Shown: positions 18,213-26,811 of the stretch, in pieces | Numbering within the stretch: the first letter of the stretch is position 1 | How the letters are laid out: each line of letters starts with the position of its first letter | Source: Paenibacillus sp. HB172176 | Lineage (GTDB): Bacteria > Bacillota > Bacilli > Paenibacillales > Paenibacillaceae | Direction of reading: 5' to 3' | DNA length: 64,000 bases | Assembly: GCF_011947265.1 (NCBI RefSeq) | Contig: NZ_JAATHD010000007.1 | Coordinates: forward strand, 92,070-156,069 | The notes under the pieces: model-generated | The model's database searches: none | Seen by the model: only the letters and a program-made list of their open reading frames with translations | What the model was told of the DNA's origin: nothing | Made by a program: the position numbers and the translations under genes

Positions 18213-18893
18213 CTAGTCCCGGTATTTGTCAATATAAAGCGTCCCGTCGAGCTGGAGCTCCGCGTAGAATACTTGCTCGATGGAAGTGCCGGCTTTCTTC
18301 AATTGTTGGAGAAGCCAGGCGGAGGAGAGCTCCAATTTGCCAAGGTTTTTTTCGACGATTTTGCGGTCCACGATCAGCTCGATGGGGATGTTGCGCACAG
18401 GCTCAGAAGCTGCTTGCACATCCCTTTTTGTTGCGGGGAGGAGCTCTGTCTTCTTCAGCACGCTGAGCTGGCCGTCAGGCTCCAGAATGGCGAATTCGAT
18501 TTCTTCGGGCGAGAAGACATTTTTGTTGCGAAGCATCATGCTCAAATCATCGATGTTGAGATGCTGCTTCGCCAGCGCGTTCTCGAGAATTTTGCCCTGC
18601 TTGATGAGGATGGTGGGCTGGCCGTCCAAGATCTCGCGCGCTTTGACCGAGCGCAAGGCGATCAGGGCGAGGAGGAACGCCATGAGCGACCACAGGATGA
18701 GACTGGACAATCCCTGCAGCATCGTGATTTGTCTGTTGACGATAATCTCGGCAGCCGTTGAGCCGAAGGTAATTCCCGTAACATAATTGAAGAACGTCAG
18801 CTGCCCGACCTGCTTCTTGCCGAGCAGTCTCGTTAACACGAGCAGGGCAACGAAGGATGTTGCCGTGCGAAATAATATATCCCCGTAAGTCAT
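18213..18893 (-). CDS. DUF421 (YetF/YkjA family) membrane protein
   Basis: 226 residues. The N-terminus has two or three membrane helices with the family pattern TRLLGKKQVGQLTFFNYVTGITFG, followed by a cytoplasmic domain (DGQPTILIKQGKILENALAK ... ELIVDRKIVEKNL) typical of YetF-like proteins of spore formers. The molecular role of the family is not established; some members affect germination or envelope stress. ATG 18893 follows AAGGAGA by 9 nt. It is 71 bp after the MATE gene on the same strand and could be read through from it. Confidence 0.85.
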   Translation of the reverse strand: MTYGDILFRTATSFVALLVLTRLLGKKQVGQLTFFNYVTGITFGSTAAEIIVNRQITMLQGLSSLILWSLMAFLLALIALRSVKAREILDGQPTILIKQGKILENALAKQHLNIDDLSMMLRNKNVFSPEEIEFAILEPDGQLSVLKKTELLPATKRDVQAASEPVRNIPIELIVDRKIVEKNLGKLELSSAWLLQQLKKAGTSIEQVFYAELQLDGTLYIDKYRD

Positions 18894-18964
18894 GGGCCCT
18901 GTCTCCTTATCGTGCAGATATCGTTAAGGTGGCCCGTATCCCTTCCGCCTATTCCACTGCATGT

Positions 18965-20317
18965 CTAATGCGCCAATTGCTCCAAATCCGGCTGGAGCTT
19001 GTTCCGGAGAACGTACAGCATGATGGCGCCAACCAGGAAAGCGACGGCATCCGAGATGACCAGCGACCAGACGACGCCGTGAAAGCCGTTCATTCGATTG
19101 GCGATATACAGCACGGGAATCAGGGTAACGCCTTGAATGATCGACATGACAAAAGCGGCCGTGCCTTGCGCTGTCGCTTGGAAGATGCCGATGAACAAGG
19201 TGGTCATTCCGGTTATGAATAGGGACAGGAAGGTCACGTGAAGAATATAGGTGCCCATTTCGATGAGCTGCGGATCATTCGTGAATAATCCGATTAAGTT
19301 GTCGGATATAAAATAGACGATAACGCCGAATCCGGCGGCTAATGCTGCGATTGCTTTGACCGTGAAGCTGATCGTATGCTTCATGCGCAGTTTGTTCGCC
19401 GTGAACGAGAACGCGATTAAAGGCACGACTCCTTCGCATAACCCCATCAGTATAATTTCAGGAAATTGCAGCAATCGCGATGAAATGCCGAAGCCCGCCA
19501 CGGCCTGCTCGCCATACTCGATCAAATAACGGTTGAAGATGAGCGACATAGCTCCGAGGAAGAGGCTCATGATGAAGACGGGCACGCCTATCTTGAAGAC
19601 ATTTCCGAGAATTTCTTTGCTCGCCTTGAACCATTTGGCCGATAGGGTCAAGAAGGGGCTCTTGTACCCGATATGAACAGCATAGTATACACTTGCAGCC
19701 AGGTTGGCTATGACCGTGGCTGACGCCACGCCGACAACGTCCCAATGAAAGACGAAGACGACAAGCGCATCCAGTATAATATTCACCGCAACGCTGATCA
19801 TCATGCCGATCATGGACTTTATGGCGGCTCCCTCCGATCGAACGATGTTCTCCAGCGCGAAGAACAAGACGACGAACGGCGACCCGGCAATCATAATCGT
19901 GACATACTCCTTCGTGAAGACGAAGGAATCGGGAGTTGCTCCCAGACCGTGAACGATGGAATCAATCAGAGGCAGGCCGATAGCCATCAAGATCAGCCCG
20001 AGCGAAAGGGAGCTGTAGAAGGCGAAGGAAGAAACATGCTTTACATCGTCATAGTTCTTCTCCCCCAGCAATCGGGAGATGAAGGTGCTGCTTCCCATGC
20101 CGATCAAATTGCCCAGCGCCATAATGGCTGCGAATAAGGGCAAGGTAAGCGCGAGCGCGGTTAACATAGCGGTATTGTTCAGCGTGCCAAGGAAAAAGGC
20201 GTTCAAGATTGAATAGACGACGCTCATCGACATGCCGAGCATCATGGGCACGGCGAAATGGGCGACTGCTTTGACAATTGGCGCTTTTTCAAAATAATGA
20301 AGGTTTTCTGTTTCCAT
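18965..20317 (-). CDS. MATE family multidrug efflux transporter
   Basis: About 450 residues with twelve hydrophobic helices. The start FEKAPIVKAVAHFAVPMMLGMSMSVVYSILNAFFLG and GMGSSTFISRLLGEKN (by its STFISRLLGEKN core) are typical of MatE-domain sodium- or proton-driven exporters. ATG 20317 is taken instead of GTG 20326 because the AGAAGTGAT ribosome-like site fits only the ATG. Divergent from a TetR-family gene, with three repeats of a regulator-like site between them, so the exporter is probably induced by its own substrate. Substrate unknown. Confidence 0.87.
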   Translation of the reverse strand: METENLHYFEKAPIVKAVAHFAVPMMLGMSMSVVYSILNAFFLGTLNNTAMLTALALTLPLFAAIMALGNLIGMGSSTFISRLLGEKNYDDVKHVSSFAFYSSLSLGLILMAIGLPLIDSIVHGLGATPDSFVFTKEYVTIMIAGSPFVVLFFALENIVRSEGAAIKSMIGMMISVAVNIILDALVVFVFHWDVVGVASATVIANLAASVYYAVHIGYKSPFLTLSAKWFKASKEILGNVFKIGVPVFIMSLFLGAMSLIFNRYLIEYGEQAVAGFGISSRLLQFPEIILMGLCEGVVPLIAFSFTANKLRMKHTISFTVKAIAALAAGFGVIVYFISDNLIGLFTNDPQLIEMGTYILHVTFLSLFITGMTTLFIGIFQATAQGTAAFVMSIIQGVTLIPVLYIANRMNGFHGVVWSLVISDAVAFLVGAIMLYVLRNKLQPDLEQLAH

Positions 20318-20370
20318 GCGGATCACTTCTTTCTTCGTGAATTGTGGAGGCCTAGTTGCTCAGATCGTCA

Positions 20371-20456
20371 ATCTTACAGTGTTAGATTGAACCTTACAGT
20401 GTTAGATGATATCATGGACTTATGAATCTGTAAAGCGAAAACTTACACTGTTAGAT
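20371..20456. promoter_or_regulatory. Three operator copies between MATE and TetR genes
   Basis: ATCTTACAGTGTTAGAT (20371-20387) is an imperfect palindrome with half-site TGTTAGA. The core CTTACAGTGTTAGAT recurs at 20393-20407, exactly 20 bp on, and CTTACACTGTTAGAT lies at 20442-20456, next to the TetR start. Helical phasing of the first two and the shared divergent position fit TetR operators for both genes. Confidence 0.75.
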
Positions 20457-20471
20457 AAAAGGGGAATGAGC

Positions 20472-21152
20472 ATGAAAAGACAGCCTCAGATTTCGGAGGA
20501 GAAAATTTTGGAGAGCTCATGGGAGCTTCTGGGAGAGGAAGGGATTGAGAAATTCAGCATGAGGCGACTCGCTGATCGGCTCGGCATACAGGCCCCCTCG
20601 ATCTACTGGTATTTCAAGAGCAAGCAGAAGCTCTATCAGCGTCTGGCGAACCAGGTGTCGAAGGTTATTCTGGAGGAGTTCCGCTCCGAGGGTGACTGGA
20701 AGGAGCAGTTGACAGAGCTTGCGGTCACGCAGCGGAGCGTGCTCAGCCGTTATCCTTGCTCGACGCAGCTTATGATGATGACGCTGCCGCATGAGCCGGA
20801 TATTATCCGGTTCACCAATCGGATGCTGCTGTGCGTGGAGTCGACGCCGCTTACGCAAGAGCAGAAGCTGCAGGCGGTGAACACGCTCGTGAACTATGTC
20901 TTCTACTTCGTGCTGGACCATTATCAGCATGAACGGAATGTCTCCCAGATGCTGAAGGAGAATAAGAACGCGCAGCCGGGCGAGGAGATGGTTCGTCTTC
21001 TGGAGGATATGAGCGAGTCGGAGGCGGGATTGTTCAGGAGAATGTTCGAGAACAGACTGTTCGAGCTGATGGGGAGCGACGAGTCGTTCGGGTTTGGGTT
21101 GAAGCTGATTCTGCTCGGGATCGAGCAAGTGATCAAGGAACAAGAGAAGTAG
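20472..21152 (+). CDS. TetR-family repressor of the MATE gene
   Basis: 226 residues. The N-terminal helix-turn-helix reads MRRLADRLGIQAPSIYWYFKSKQKLYQRLA, noted by its core LGIQAPSIYWYFKSKQ, which is close to the classical TetR tet-type pattern (LYWHVKNK). The rest is the helical ligand and dimer domain. ATG 20472 has GGGG 7 nt upstream; ATG 20466 is too near it. Local repressor of the divergent exporter gene by arrangement. The ligand is not predictable. Confidence 0.87.
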   Translation: MKRQPQISEEKILESSWELLGEEGIEKFSMRRLADRLGIQAPSIYWYFKSKQKLYQRLANQVSKVILEEFRSEGDWKEQLTELAVTQRSVLSRYPCSTQLMMMTLPHEPDIIRFTNRMLLCVESTPLTQEQKLQAVNTLVNYVFYFVLDHYQHERNVSQMLKENKNAQPGEEMVRLLEDMSESEAGLFRRMFENRLFELMGSDESFGFGLKLILLGIEQVIKEQEK

Positions 21153-21271
21153 AAGACGATCGCTATTGGAATATTCTAGTATGACTCCAAATCTTCTGAT
21201 AAGATGAGAACAAGGATTGAAGGAGATCTCGTGTCTCGCGTTTATCATTGAACGAATGGAGAGTAATCGCC

Positions 21272-22168
21272 ATGAAATCGCAAATGCAAGCGCAAACGGG
21301 CAAGGATGGCAAGGAATCAGGCTCTGCTGCGAAATCAAGCCCAATCGGCGGCAATCGCTCGGGGCAGCCGGCTTTGTTCTCCGGAGTGATCCAGCGGCAA
21401 AGCGCATTCGATGGATTATCCGCTATGCCTGCCGCCTCTCAGGTTTTGCAGATGCAACAGGCGCTTGGCAATCGCGCGACGATGCAACTGCTTCGTGCCG
21501 GCATGGAATCAAACACAGATTTTCAAAGCACGGCGGCGCCTATTCAACGTGAGAAGGTGCTGCCAGATCCGGTGACGGAGGTTCAGGTTCAACCGCTATT
21601 GACACTGGTTGAATCGCAGCGTCAGAAGATCAGCACCCTGCAAAGAGCGAAGGGACTCAGCTTTGGCGATCAAGAGAGCCTGGATAAATGCTGGACGAAG
21701 CTTACCGTCTTGTATGGGCGCCTCAGGGAAACGGATAATCCAATGGGCGTCTGGGAGGAATTTACCGAGTGGACGGAAACCTCGGCATGGTCTGGCGGCG
21801 GCATGGAGCACTGGGATACGTTCGTCAGCCTATCCCTTGCAAGCGAGCCGAAGGAAGAGGAAGCGTCAGAAACCGACACAAGCGGCGAAGGGGTATTCAG
21901 CCCGGAATGCGAGTCGGTGTTCTCGGATATGAACACGCAATATAAAGCGTGGAATGGGAGCACGAGAGATCGGGGGGCCTGGTGGGGCTCCCCTCGTCCG
22001 GGCTCGACGACGGGAGCGAGATCGGTGCCGCATGACGTAATTATGGAGCTCAAGAAACGCGTAAAGGGCACAACCTGGCGTTTTTCGGACAGCTTCTCCG
22101 GCGGCGTTTCGTTCCATCGAACGAGAAGCGGCGTCGATTTTATCTATCATATGCTGCCGCCCGGCTAG
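21272..22168 (+). CDS. Unknown protein with injection-system-cargo-like N-terminus
   Basis: 298 residues, no signal peptide or membrane helix. The first 100 residues are Ser/Gln/Gly-rich and hold VIQRQ, then VLQMQQALGNRATMQLLR, then PIQRE. The pattern LQ-x-x-LGN-x-A-x-x-xLLR flanked by IQR is one I associate with proteins of extracellular contractile injection systems and DUF4157-type toxins. The middle is acidic. The C-terminal 80 residues (ARSVPHDVIMELKKRVKG ... VSFHRTRSGVDFIYHMLPPG) form a compact unknown domain, perhaps an effector. ATG 21272 is 9-10 nt after GGAGAG. No injection-system structural gene is in the window. Alternative: an ordinary species-specific protein. Confidence 0.55.
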   Translation: MKSQMQAQTGKDGKESGSAAKSSPIGGNRSGQPALFSGVIQRQSAFDGLSAMPAASQVLQMQQALGNRATMQLLRAGMESNTDFQSTAAPIQREKVLPDPVTEVQVQPLLTLVESQRQKISTLQRAKGLSFGDQESLDKCWTKLTVLYGRLRETDNPMGVWEEFTEWTETSAWSGGGMEHWDTFVSLSLASEPKEEEASETDTSGEGVFSPECESVFSDMNTQYKAWNGSTRDRGAWWGSPRPGSTTGARSVPHDVIMELKKRVKGTTWRFSDSFSGGVSFHRTRSGVDFIYHMLPPG

Positions 22169-22183
22169 CAGAGCGGCAGGAAG

Positions 22184-22214
22184 AAGGCTGAACCGAGATA
22201 ATCGGTTCAGCCTT
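22184..22214. terminator. Bidirectional terminator
   Basis: AAGGCTGAACCGA (22184-22196) pairs perfectly with TCGGTTCAGCCTT (22202-22214) and has T-rich flanks in both directions. It lies between the convergent unknown gene and the TetR gene and overlaps the last codons of the latter. Confidence 0.8.
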
Positions 22215-22848
22215 CTTTGTCTTGCTTCCGCACGAGCGGAAGGAAGATATTGTCCACGATTTCGATGATGGCCTCATCGGTCAATGGCGTGTGAGTCGTA
22301 AGCACCTCGAAGCGTACTAAGTCAATGGGCAAGGTGATGACGCGCTCGGACAACTGATCGAGCTCGACCTCGCCGCGCTGCTCGGCGTTCTCCAGTACAT
22401 TCGTCATGGCCGCGGCAAGCGGATCTTTCTCTCTCGGCGGCAATGTCAGCTTGGCGTGAAGCTCGTCCCCATGAAGATCGACCATCAGGCCGTGAATGGT
22501 TTCGGCTCCAATGAGCTGCATCGGTTTGATCAGTCGCTCCAGAAGAGCGAGTATATCCTCTCTCAGGCTGCCTGTATCGGGAGCGTCGAGAGAAGGCTTG
22601 GGTACATGCTTCATCATCGTGGCGATCACGAGCTTCGCCTTGCTGGGCCATCTTCGGTAGACGGAAGTTTTATTTGTCTTCGCCCGAGCGGCTATGGCCT
22701 CCATCGTCAGCTTGGAATAGCCCGTCTCCCTAAGCTCCTCCCATGCGGCTGTCAAAATCGCATTCTCCAGTACATCTCCGCGTCTGCGAGATCCGCCCGC
22801 TCCTTCCTCATTCTTGTTTTCTCTGCGATTGCGCGGTGATTCCGGCAT
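22207..22848 (-). CDS. TetR/AcrR-family repressor of the MFS exporter
   Basis: 213 residues. After a basic N-terminal tail the helix-turn-helix reads LTMEAIAARAKTNKTSVYRRWPSKAKLV, by its core TSVYRRWPSKAKLV, of the AcrR type with a TetR_C_11-like ligand domain. ATG 22848 is preferred over GTG 22857 because AGAAGGTG is 7 nt before it. Divergent from the MFS gene, with a perfect 26-bp palindrome between them that is the obvious operator. Confidence 0.85.
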   Translation of the reverse strand: MPESPRNRRENKNEEGAGGSRRRGDVLENAILTAAWEELRETGYSKLTMEAIAARAKTNKTSVYRRWPSKAKLVIATMMKHVPKPSLDAPDTGSLREDILALLERLIKPMQLIGAETIHGLMVDLHGDELHAKLTLPPREKDPLAAAMTNVLENAEQRGEVELDQLSERVITLPIDLVRFEVLTTHTPLTDEAIIEIVDNIFLPLVRKQDKEG

Positions 22849-22941
22849 TGCATGCACCTTCTTTCCGATAAGTCAGGTCGGCGTCCAGTCTTTCTCAATA
22901 GTATATTGCATTTTTGCTAGAATTATAATATTGTATTTCTA

Positions 22942-22967
22942 TAAGGTACGGTACGTACCGTACCTTA
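22942..22967. promoter_or_regulatory. Perfect 26-bp operator palindrome of the TetR/MFS pair
   Basis: The half-site TAAGGTACGGTAC is followed directly by its exact reverse complement. It overlaps a possible -10 (TATAAG at 22940-22945, with TTGCTA about 18 bp upstream) of the MFS gene, so binding would block that promoter. Confidence 0.8.
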
Positions 22968-22989
22968 AATGATGAAGAGGTGAATGTCT

Positions 22990-24417
22990 ATGGTTAACAA
23001 TCAGGCAAAAGCGGTCAAGCCGCCAAAAGAAAAAATCGATCCCAGTGTATTGAAAGTGGCGCTTATTCTTGTTCTCGGCGCGGTTGTTCCGTTATTGGAC
23101 TCGACGATGATTAATGTAGCGATCCACTCGCTCACGCTGGATCTCGACAGCACAGTATCAAAGACGCAATGGGTCATTACGGGTTATGTGCTAGCGATGG
23201 GACTGGCGGTTCCGGTGTCGGGATGGGCGAGCCAGCGGTTCGGCGGGAAGAATGTGTATCTGTTCTCATTGTGGCTGTTTCTTGTTTCTTCCATTTTATG
23301 TTCTCTAGCTTGGAATACCGGCAGCCTGACCGGCTTCCGGCTCTTGCAGGGAGCGGGCGCGGGTCTGCTCGTCCCGACGATACAGAATGTGCTCGTTCAA
23401 TCGTCGGGAGGTCGCAATCTGGGCAGGCTGATTGCAATCATCAGCATTCCGGCGCTGATCGGCCCGATTCTCGGTCCGGTTATCGGCGGCCTGATTATGG
23501 ACAACATGAGCTGGCGCTGGATCTTCTATGTGAATATCCCGATCATGCTGGTCGCGATTTGGCTGTCCTGGCGCTACGTTCCGAAGGGAGAGGCTGCCGC
23601 AGTGAGGCCTCGGCTTGATATCATCGGGCTTCTGCTTCTATCTCCGGCGTTCGCGGCTCTGATCTACGGCATCTCGGAGATGAGCACGGGAGAGCTTGCG
23701 TCGGCGGGAACGCTCGTCCCATTGGCGGCCGGTTTTCTGTTGATGGCTGCTTATATCGTGTTTGCCTTACGTACGCGACGTGCTCCTCTGCTTGATTTAC
23801 AGCTTTTCCGGTCCAGACATTTTGTGGCATCGAATATGATTTTGTTTTTCTCGGGGATGGTCATGAACGGTGCGCTGCTGCTTCTTCCGTTGTATTACGA
23901 GCAGGTTCGCGGCGAGAGCGTGTTAACAACCGGGCTGCTCTTAATTCCCCAGGGCGTGGGAATGCTGCTCACGAGGAGCTGGATCGGGGGCTTGTCGGAC
24001 CGAATCGGCTCGCGCAGCATTGTGCTCGCAAGCCTGCTGGTTACCATGGCGGCCACCATTCCGTTCGCTTATGCTGGAGGCGATACCAGCCACATCCTGC
24101 TCGGAGCGGCGCAGCTTGTGCGCGGCGCGGCCATGAACGGCATCTTCATTCCAATAATGGTTTCGGCGTATGAAGGCTTGCGGAAGGAGCAAATCCCGCA
24201 TGCCAGTATCTCCACCAGAATTTTTCAAACCATCGGAGGCGCATTCGGCTCGGCCGTGCTGGCGACGGTCATCGGTCATCAATTGCCGAACGGGACGGGG
24301 GCGAATCTTGCTCTAGTTGTCGATGCGTATCAACTCGCTTTCTGGTGGTCGGTCGGCTTTGCCGCGTTTTCCCTGCTGCCTGCCATGCTCTTGTCCAATC
24401 GCAAGAACGGGAACTGA
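22990..24417 (+). CDS. MFS multidrug exporter, DHA2 (EmrB/QacA) type
   Basis: 475 residues and about 14 helices. Early motifs VVPLLDSTMINVAIHSL and TQWVITGYVLAMGLAVPVSGWASQRFGGK are typical of the DHA2 drug:proton antiporters (motif D1 and motif A), and ALIGPILGPVIGGLI is the antiporter motif C. The start is ATG 22990 after AGAGGTG; ATG 22984 is also possible. Controlled by the divergent TetR-family protein through the 26-bp palindrome. Substrate unknown. Confidence 0.9.
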   Translation: MVNNQAKAVKPPKEKIDPSVLKVALILVLGAVVPLLDSTMINVAIHSLTLDLDSTVSKTQWVITGYVLAMGLAVPVSGWASQRFGGKNVYLFSLWLFLVSSILCSLAWNTGSLTGFRLLQGAGAGLLVPTIQNVLVQSSGGRNLGRLIAIISIPALIGPILGPVIGGLIMDNMSWRWIFYVNIPIMLVAIWLSWRYVPKGEAAAVRPRLDIIGLLLLSPAFAALIYGISEMSTGELASAGTLVPLAAGFLLMAAYIVFALRTRRAPLLDLQLFRSRHFVASNMILFFSGMVMNGALLLLPLYYEQVRGESVLTTGLLLIPQGVGMLLTRSWIGGLSDRIGSRSIVLASLLVTMAATIPFAYAGGDTSHILLGAAQLVRGAAMNGIFIPIMVSAYEGLRKEQIPHASISTRIFQTIGGAFGSAVLATVIGHQLPNGTGANLALVVDAYQLAFWWSVGFAAFSLLPAMLLSNRKNGN

Positions 24418-24518
24418 CGAGCGGCCGCTGTTCATTCTCGCGTTCAATTCTGTTAACATGGGTGTAGACGAATTGAAGCAGTGCCCGTCAGGGGCTGTAT
24501 ATGCGAGGAGGAGTATCC

Positions 24519-25529
24519 GTGAACGCAACATTGGAGCAGTGGAAGAACTTGTTTCATGCCGCAGAACAATTCAAGCAAGCGGCGTGCTGGAAGTGGATGG
24601 ACAACTCTCACCTGTTCGGGGTAGAGGATCCGGTCAGCAAGGAAATTGGCTATTGCTGCATTATGGGCAATGGAGGCGAGATGTATGGCATTGCAGTGTA
24701 TCGGGGGACAAGAGGCCTCGACTCCTATATCGAAGCGGCGAGCGGCGGGGACTCCGACGACATCCCGTTCACCCAGGACTGTCTGATGCTGTCCTTCGAT
24801 TCCCGCGATGATCTTCATCCGGAGGAATACAAGCGGATCAAAGAGCTGGGACTTAAATTCAGAGGGGCGCACGCATGGCCCACATTCCGAATTTATGAAC
24901 CGGGATATTATCCCTGGCCAATCGAGGATTGGGAGCATGTGCAATTTCTTACGCATGCTCTGCAGCAGGCCATCGAGGTTTCCCGTGACTACAGGAGCGA
25001 TCCCGACGCCTTGCATGAGCCTGAAGACGAGCGGATTCTTACCAGAGTTTCGGCTGAAGACGGGGCGAATCTTGTCTGGTCCGATCAATGGCTGACGCCA
25101 AAGCCTGAGAAGAATGAGTCGAAGCCGGAATTCAAAATCAATGAGCTTCGTTTGGCAAAAATCAGAAAATCGCTAGAGGGAATAACGGAGGCTTGGGTCA
25201 TGGATTGCTTTTATATGCCATTCCCTGTGAAAGAAGACGGAAGACCCTATTTTCCGATGATGTTCCTGCTCGCCGACCGGAATTCCGGCCAAATTCTGCA
25301 TTTTCACTTATTCGATGGAACCGCGGTTACGGAGGAGATTGCCGAACAGTTTCTGAATCTAATCGAGCAGGTGAAGGTGATTCCCAAGGAGATTTTAATT
25401 ATTCGTGAAAGTGCGGTCGAGTATTTGGGCGCGATTCTGGATACGTTGAACATTGAAGTTTATGTCGTTGAGCATGAGCCCCTTCTTGAGGAGATTAAGA
25501 ACGGGTTGATCGGAAGCTTCCATCAGTGA
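24519..25529 (+). CDS. Conserved protein of unknown function (DUF7309/DUF6930-like)
   Basis: 336 residues, soluble, acidic, tryptophan-rich in the N-terminal half (AACWKWMDNSHLFGVEDPVSKEIGYCCIMGNGGEMYGIAVYRG, seen by its GNGGEMYGIAVYRG core). The C-terminal half has a second alpha/beta domain (RPYFPMMFLLADRNSGQILHFHLF ... PKEILIIRES). The two-part layout resembles Bacillota proteins annotated only as domains of unknown function; I recognise the general pattern but no activity. GTG 24519 follows GAGGAGGAG by 5-6 nt and is preferred over ATG 24501. Monocistronic. Confidence 0.7.
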   Translation: MNATLEQWKNLFHAAEQFKQAACWKWMDNSHLFGVEDPVSKEIGYCCIMGNGGEMYGIAVYRGTRGLDSYIEAASGGDSDDIPFTQDCLMLSFDSRDDLHPEEYKRIKELGLKFRGAHAWPTFRIYEPGYYPWPIEDWEHVQFLTHALQQAIEVSRDYRSDPDALHEPEDERILTRVSAEDGANLVWSDQWLTPKPEKNESKPEFKINELRLAKIRKSLEGITEAWVMDCFYMPFPVKEDGRPYFPMMFLLADRNSGQILHFHLFDGTAVTEEIAEQFLNLIEQVKVIPKEILIIRESAVEYLGAILDTLNIEVYVVEHEPLLEEIKNGLIGSFHQ

Positions 25530-25583
25530 CAGGCAAGGCGCAAAGCGTATTTTATTGGAAGAACATCAGATGGGAGAGTGCGA

Positions 25584-26189
25584 ATGGGAAACACCGATAA
25601 ATTCGAAATGATTGCTAACATGTATGATACTCCTGAGAGAATCCGTATTGGCAAAGTATCAAGGGATGCGATTCGTAAATATGCGGAGGAGGATGCGAGG
25701 ACTAAGACTGCGATTGACTTCGGCTGCGGAACGGGTCTGGTCGGCATGGGACTGCTGAACGAATTCAAATCCCTGCTGTTTCTCGACACCTCTCCGAATA
25801 TGATCGATCAAGTGAAGCGCAAAATTGCAGAGAACAGCGTACGGAACGCGGATACCTTATGCTTTGATTTTGAGAAGGAAGGCCTGTCGGAGCTTCAGGT
25901 CGACTATATCTTCATGGCGCAGGTCCTCCTTCATATCCCTGACATTCAATTGGTATTAACCCGCTTGTATGATGCTCTGAATGCCGGCGGACATTTGCTG
26001 ATTGTGGATTTCGACAAGAACGAGAAGGTCGTCTCGGATATGGTCCATAATGGATTCGACCAGGCGGAACTGAAGGCCATCATGACTCGCATAGGCTACG
26101 ACAATATTAAATCCGAGACGTTCTATTCGGGGGAAAAAATATTCATGGGGCAGGATGCTTCGATGTTCATTCTGGATGCCCGGAAGTGA
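25584..26189 (+). CDS. Class I SAM-dependent methyltransferase
   Basis: 201 residues. IDFGCGTGLVGMGLL is the glycine-rich S-adenosylmethionine motif I; FLDTSPNMIDQVKRKI is motif II with the ribose-binding acidic residue; ADTLCFDFEKEGLSELQVDYIFMAQVLLHIPD (core YIFMAQVLLHIPD) matches motifs III-IV of Methyltransf_11/25 proteins. ATG 25584 follows GGGAGAG. Cytoplasmic small-molecule methylase by fold; the substrate is unknown. Confidence 0.85.
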   Translation: MGNTDKFEMIANMYDTPERIRIGKVSRDAIRKYAEEDARTKTAIDFGCGTGLVGMGLLNEFKSLLFLDTSPNMIDQVKRKIAENSVRNADTLCFDFEKEGLSELQVDYIFMAQVLLHIPDIQLVLTRLYDALNAGGHLLIVDFDKNEKVVSDMVHNGFDQAELKAIMTRIGYDNIKSETFYSGEKIFMGQDASMFILDARK

Positions 26190-26238
26190 AGGCGAGCTAT
26201 CGCGCTCTTCCGTCTATGTGAGTGCTAATCGGCTGCGA

Positions 26239-26685
26239 CTAAAAAGGCTTGAACACCATAAGAATAAGCGAGACGAACACGGCCAGATGGGCAGCTGCCT
26301 CCAGCCACGCGGAGCGTCTGCGGCTATGGCGGTAGGCATCGGGCAAGGCATCGCTTTGCGTTTGTTGAAGGGAGTCAAGCTGCTTCTTCATGCCGGAGGG
26401 AAGCATGACGGCAACGATGAACAGAATGACTAAGAATAACGCAATGGAGACGACATACCAGGTTTGGTGAAAGAGATACGTTTGAAGAAAGCCGAGCCAG
26501 AGACCGGAGACGACGAGCAGAGTTCCCCCGATCTTGGGCAGAATAGCCAGTTTGTTCTGCAGGGTTAACCCGAATTTGGCTTGAGCGGTCGTTCGAATGC
26601 CGCTCATAATGAGCGGATAGCCCATGATGGCGACAATGGCTGTTATGGCGGATGCGATATGGATGAATAACAGATACGTATACAT
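26239..26685 (-). CDS. DUF2269-type membrane protein
   Basis: 148 residues with four hydrophobic helices (YTYLLFIHIASAITAIVAIMG first, LAVFVSLILMVF last). The pattern matches the DUF2269 integral membrane family, whose function is not established. ATG 26685 follows AGGAGG by about 11 nt; the longer frame to 26970 would run through the divergent HxlR gene and its operators. Divergent from the HxlR gene, which probably represses it. Confidence 0.78.
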   Translation of the reverse strand: MYTYLLFIHIASAITAIVAIMGYPLIMSGIRTTAQAKFGLTLQNKLAILPKIGGTLLVVSGLWLGFLQTYLFHQTWYVVSIALFLVILFIVAVMLPSGMKKQLDSLQQTQSDALPDAYRHSRRRSAWLEAAAHLAVFVSLILMVFKPF

Positions 26686-26765
26686 GATTGCGTGGACCTC
26701 CTTGAATTTGGAATCATTTTTGTTGACTCCATTGTACAACGGTAATAATCTACTGTTAAGAACGC

Positions 26766-26797
26766 ACTTAAAAGTACGGCACTTACTTAAAAGTAAG
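26766..26797. promoter_or_regulatory. Paired operators between DUF2269 and HxlR genes
   Basis: ACTTAAAAGTA occurs at 26766-26776 and again at 26785-26795, 19 bp apart. The second is embedded in CTTACTT-AA-AAGTAAG (26782-26797), a palindrome around an AA centre. This fits cooperative binding by an HxlR dimer at both promoters. Confidence 0.7.
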
Positions 26798-26811
26798 GGA
26801 GTGAAGAAATC

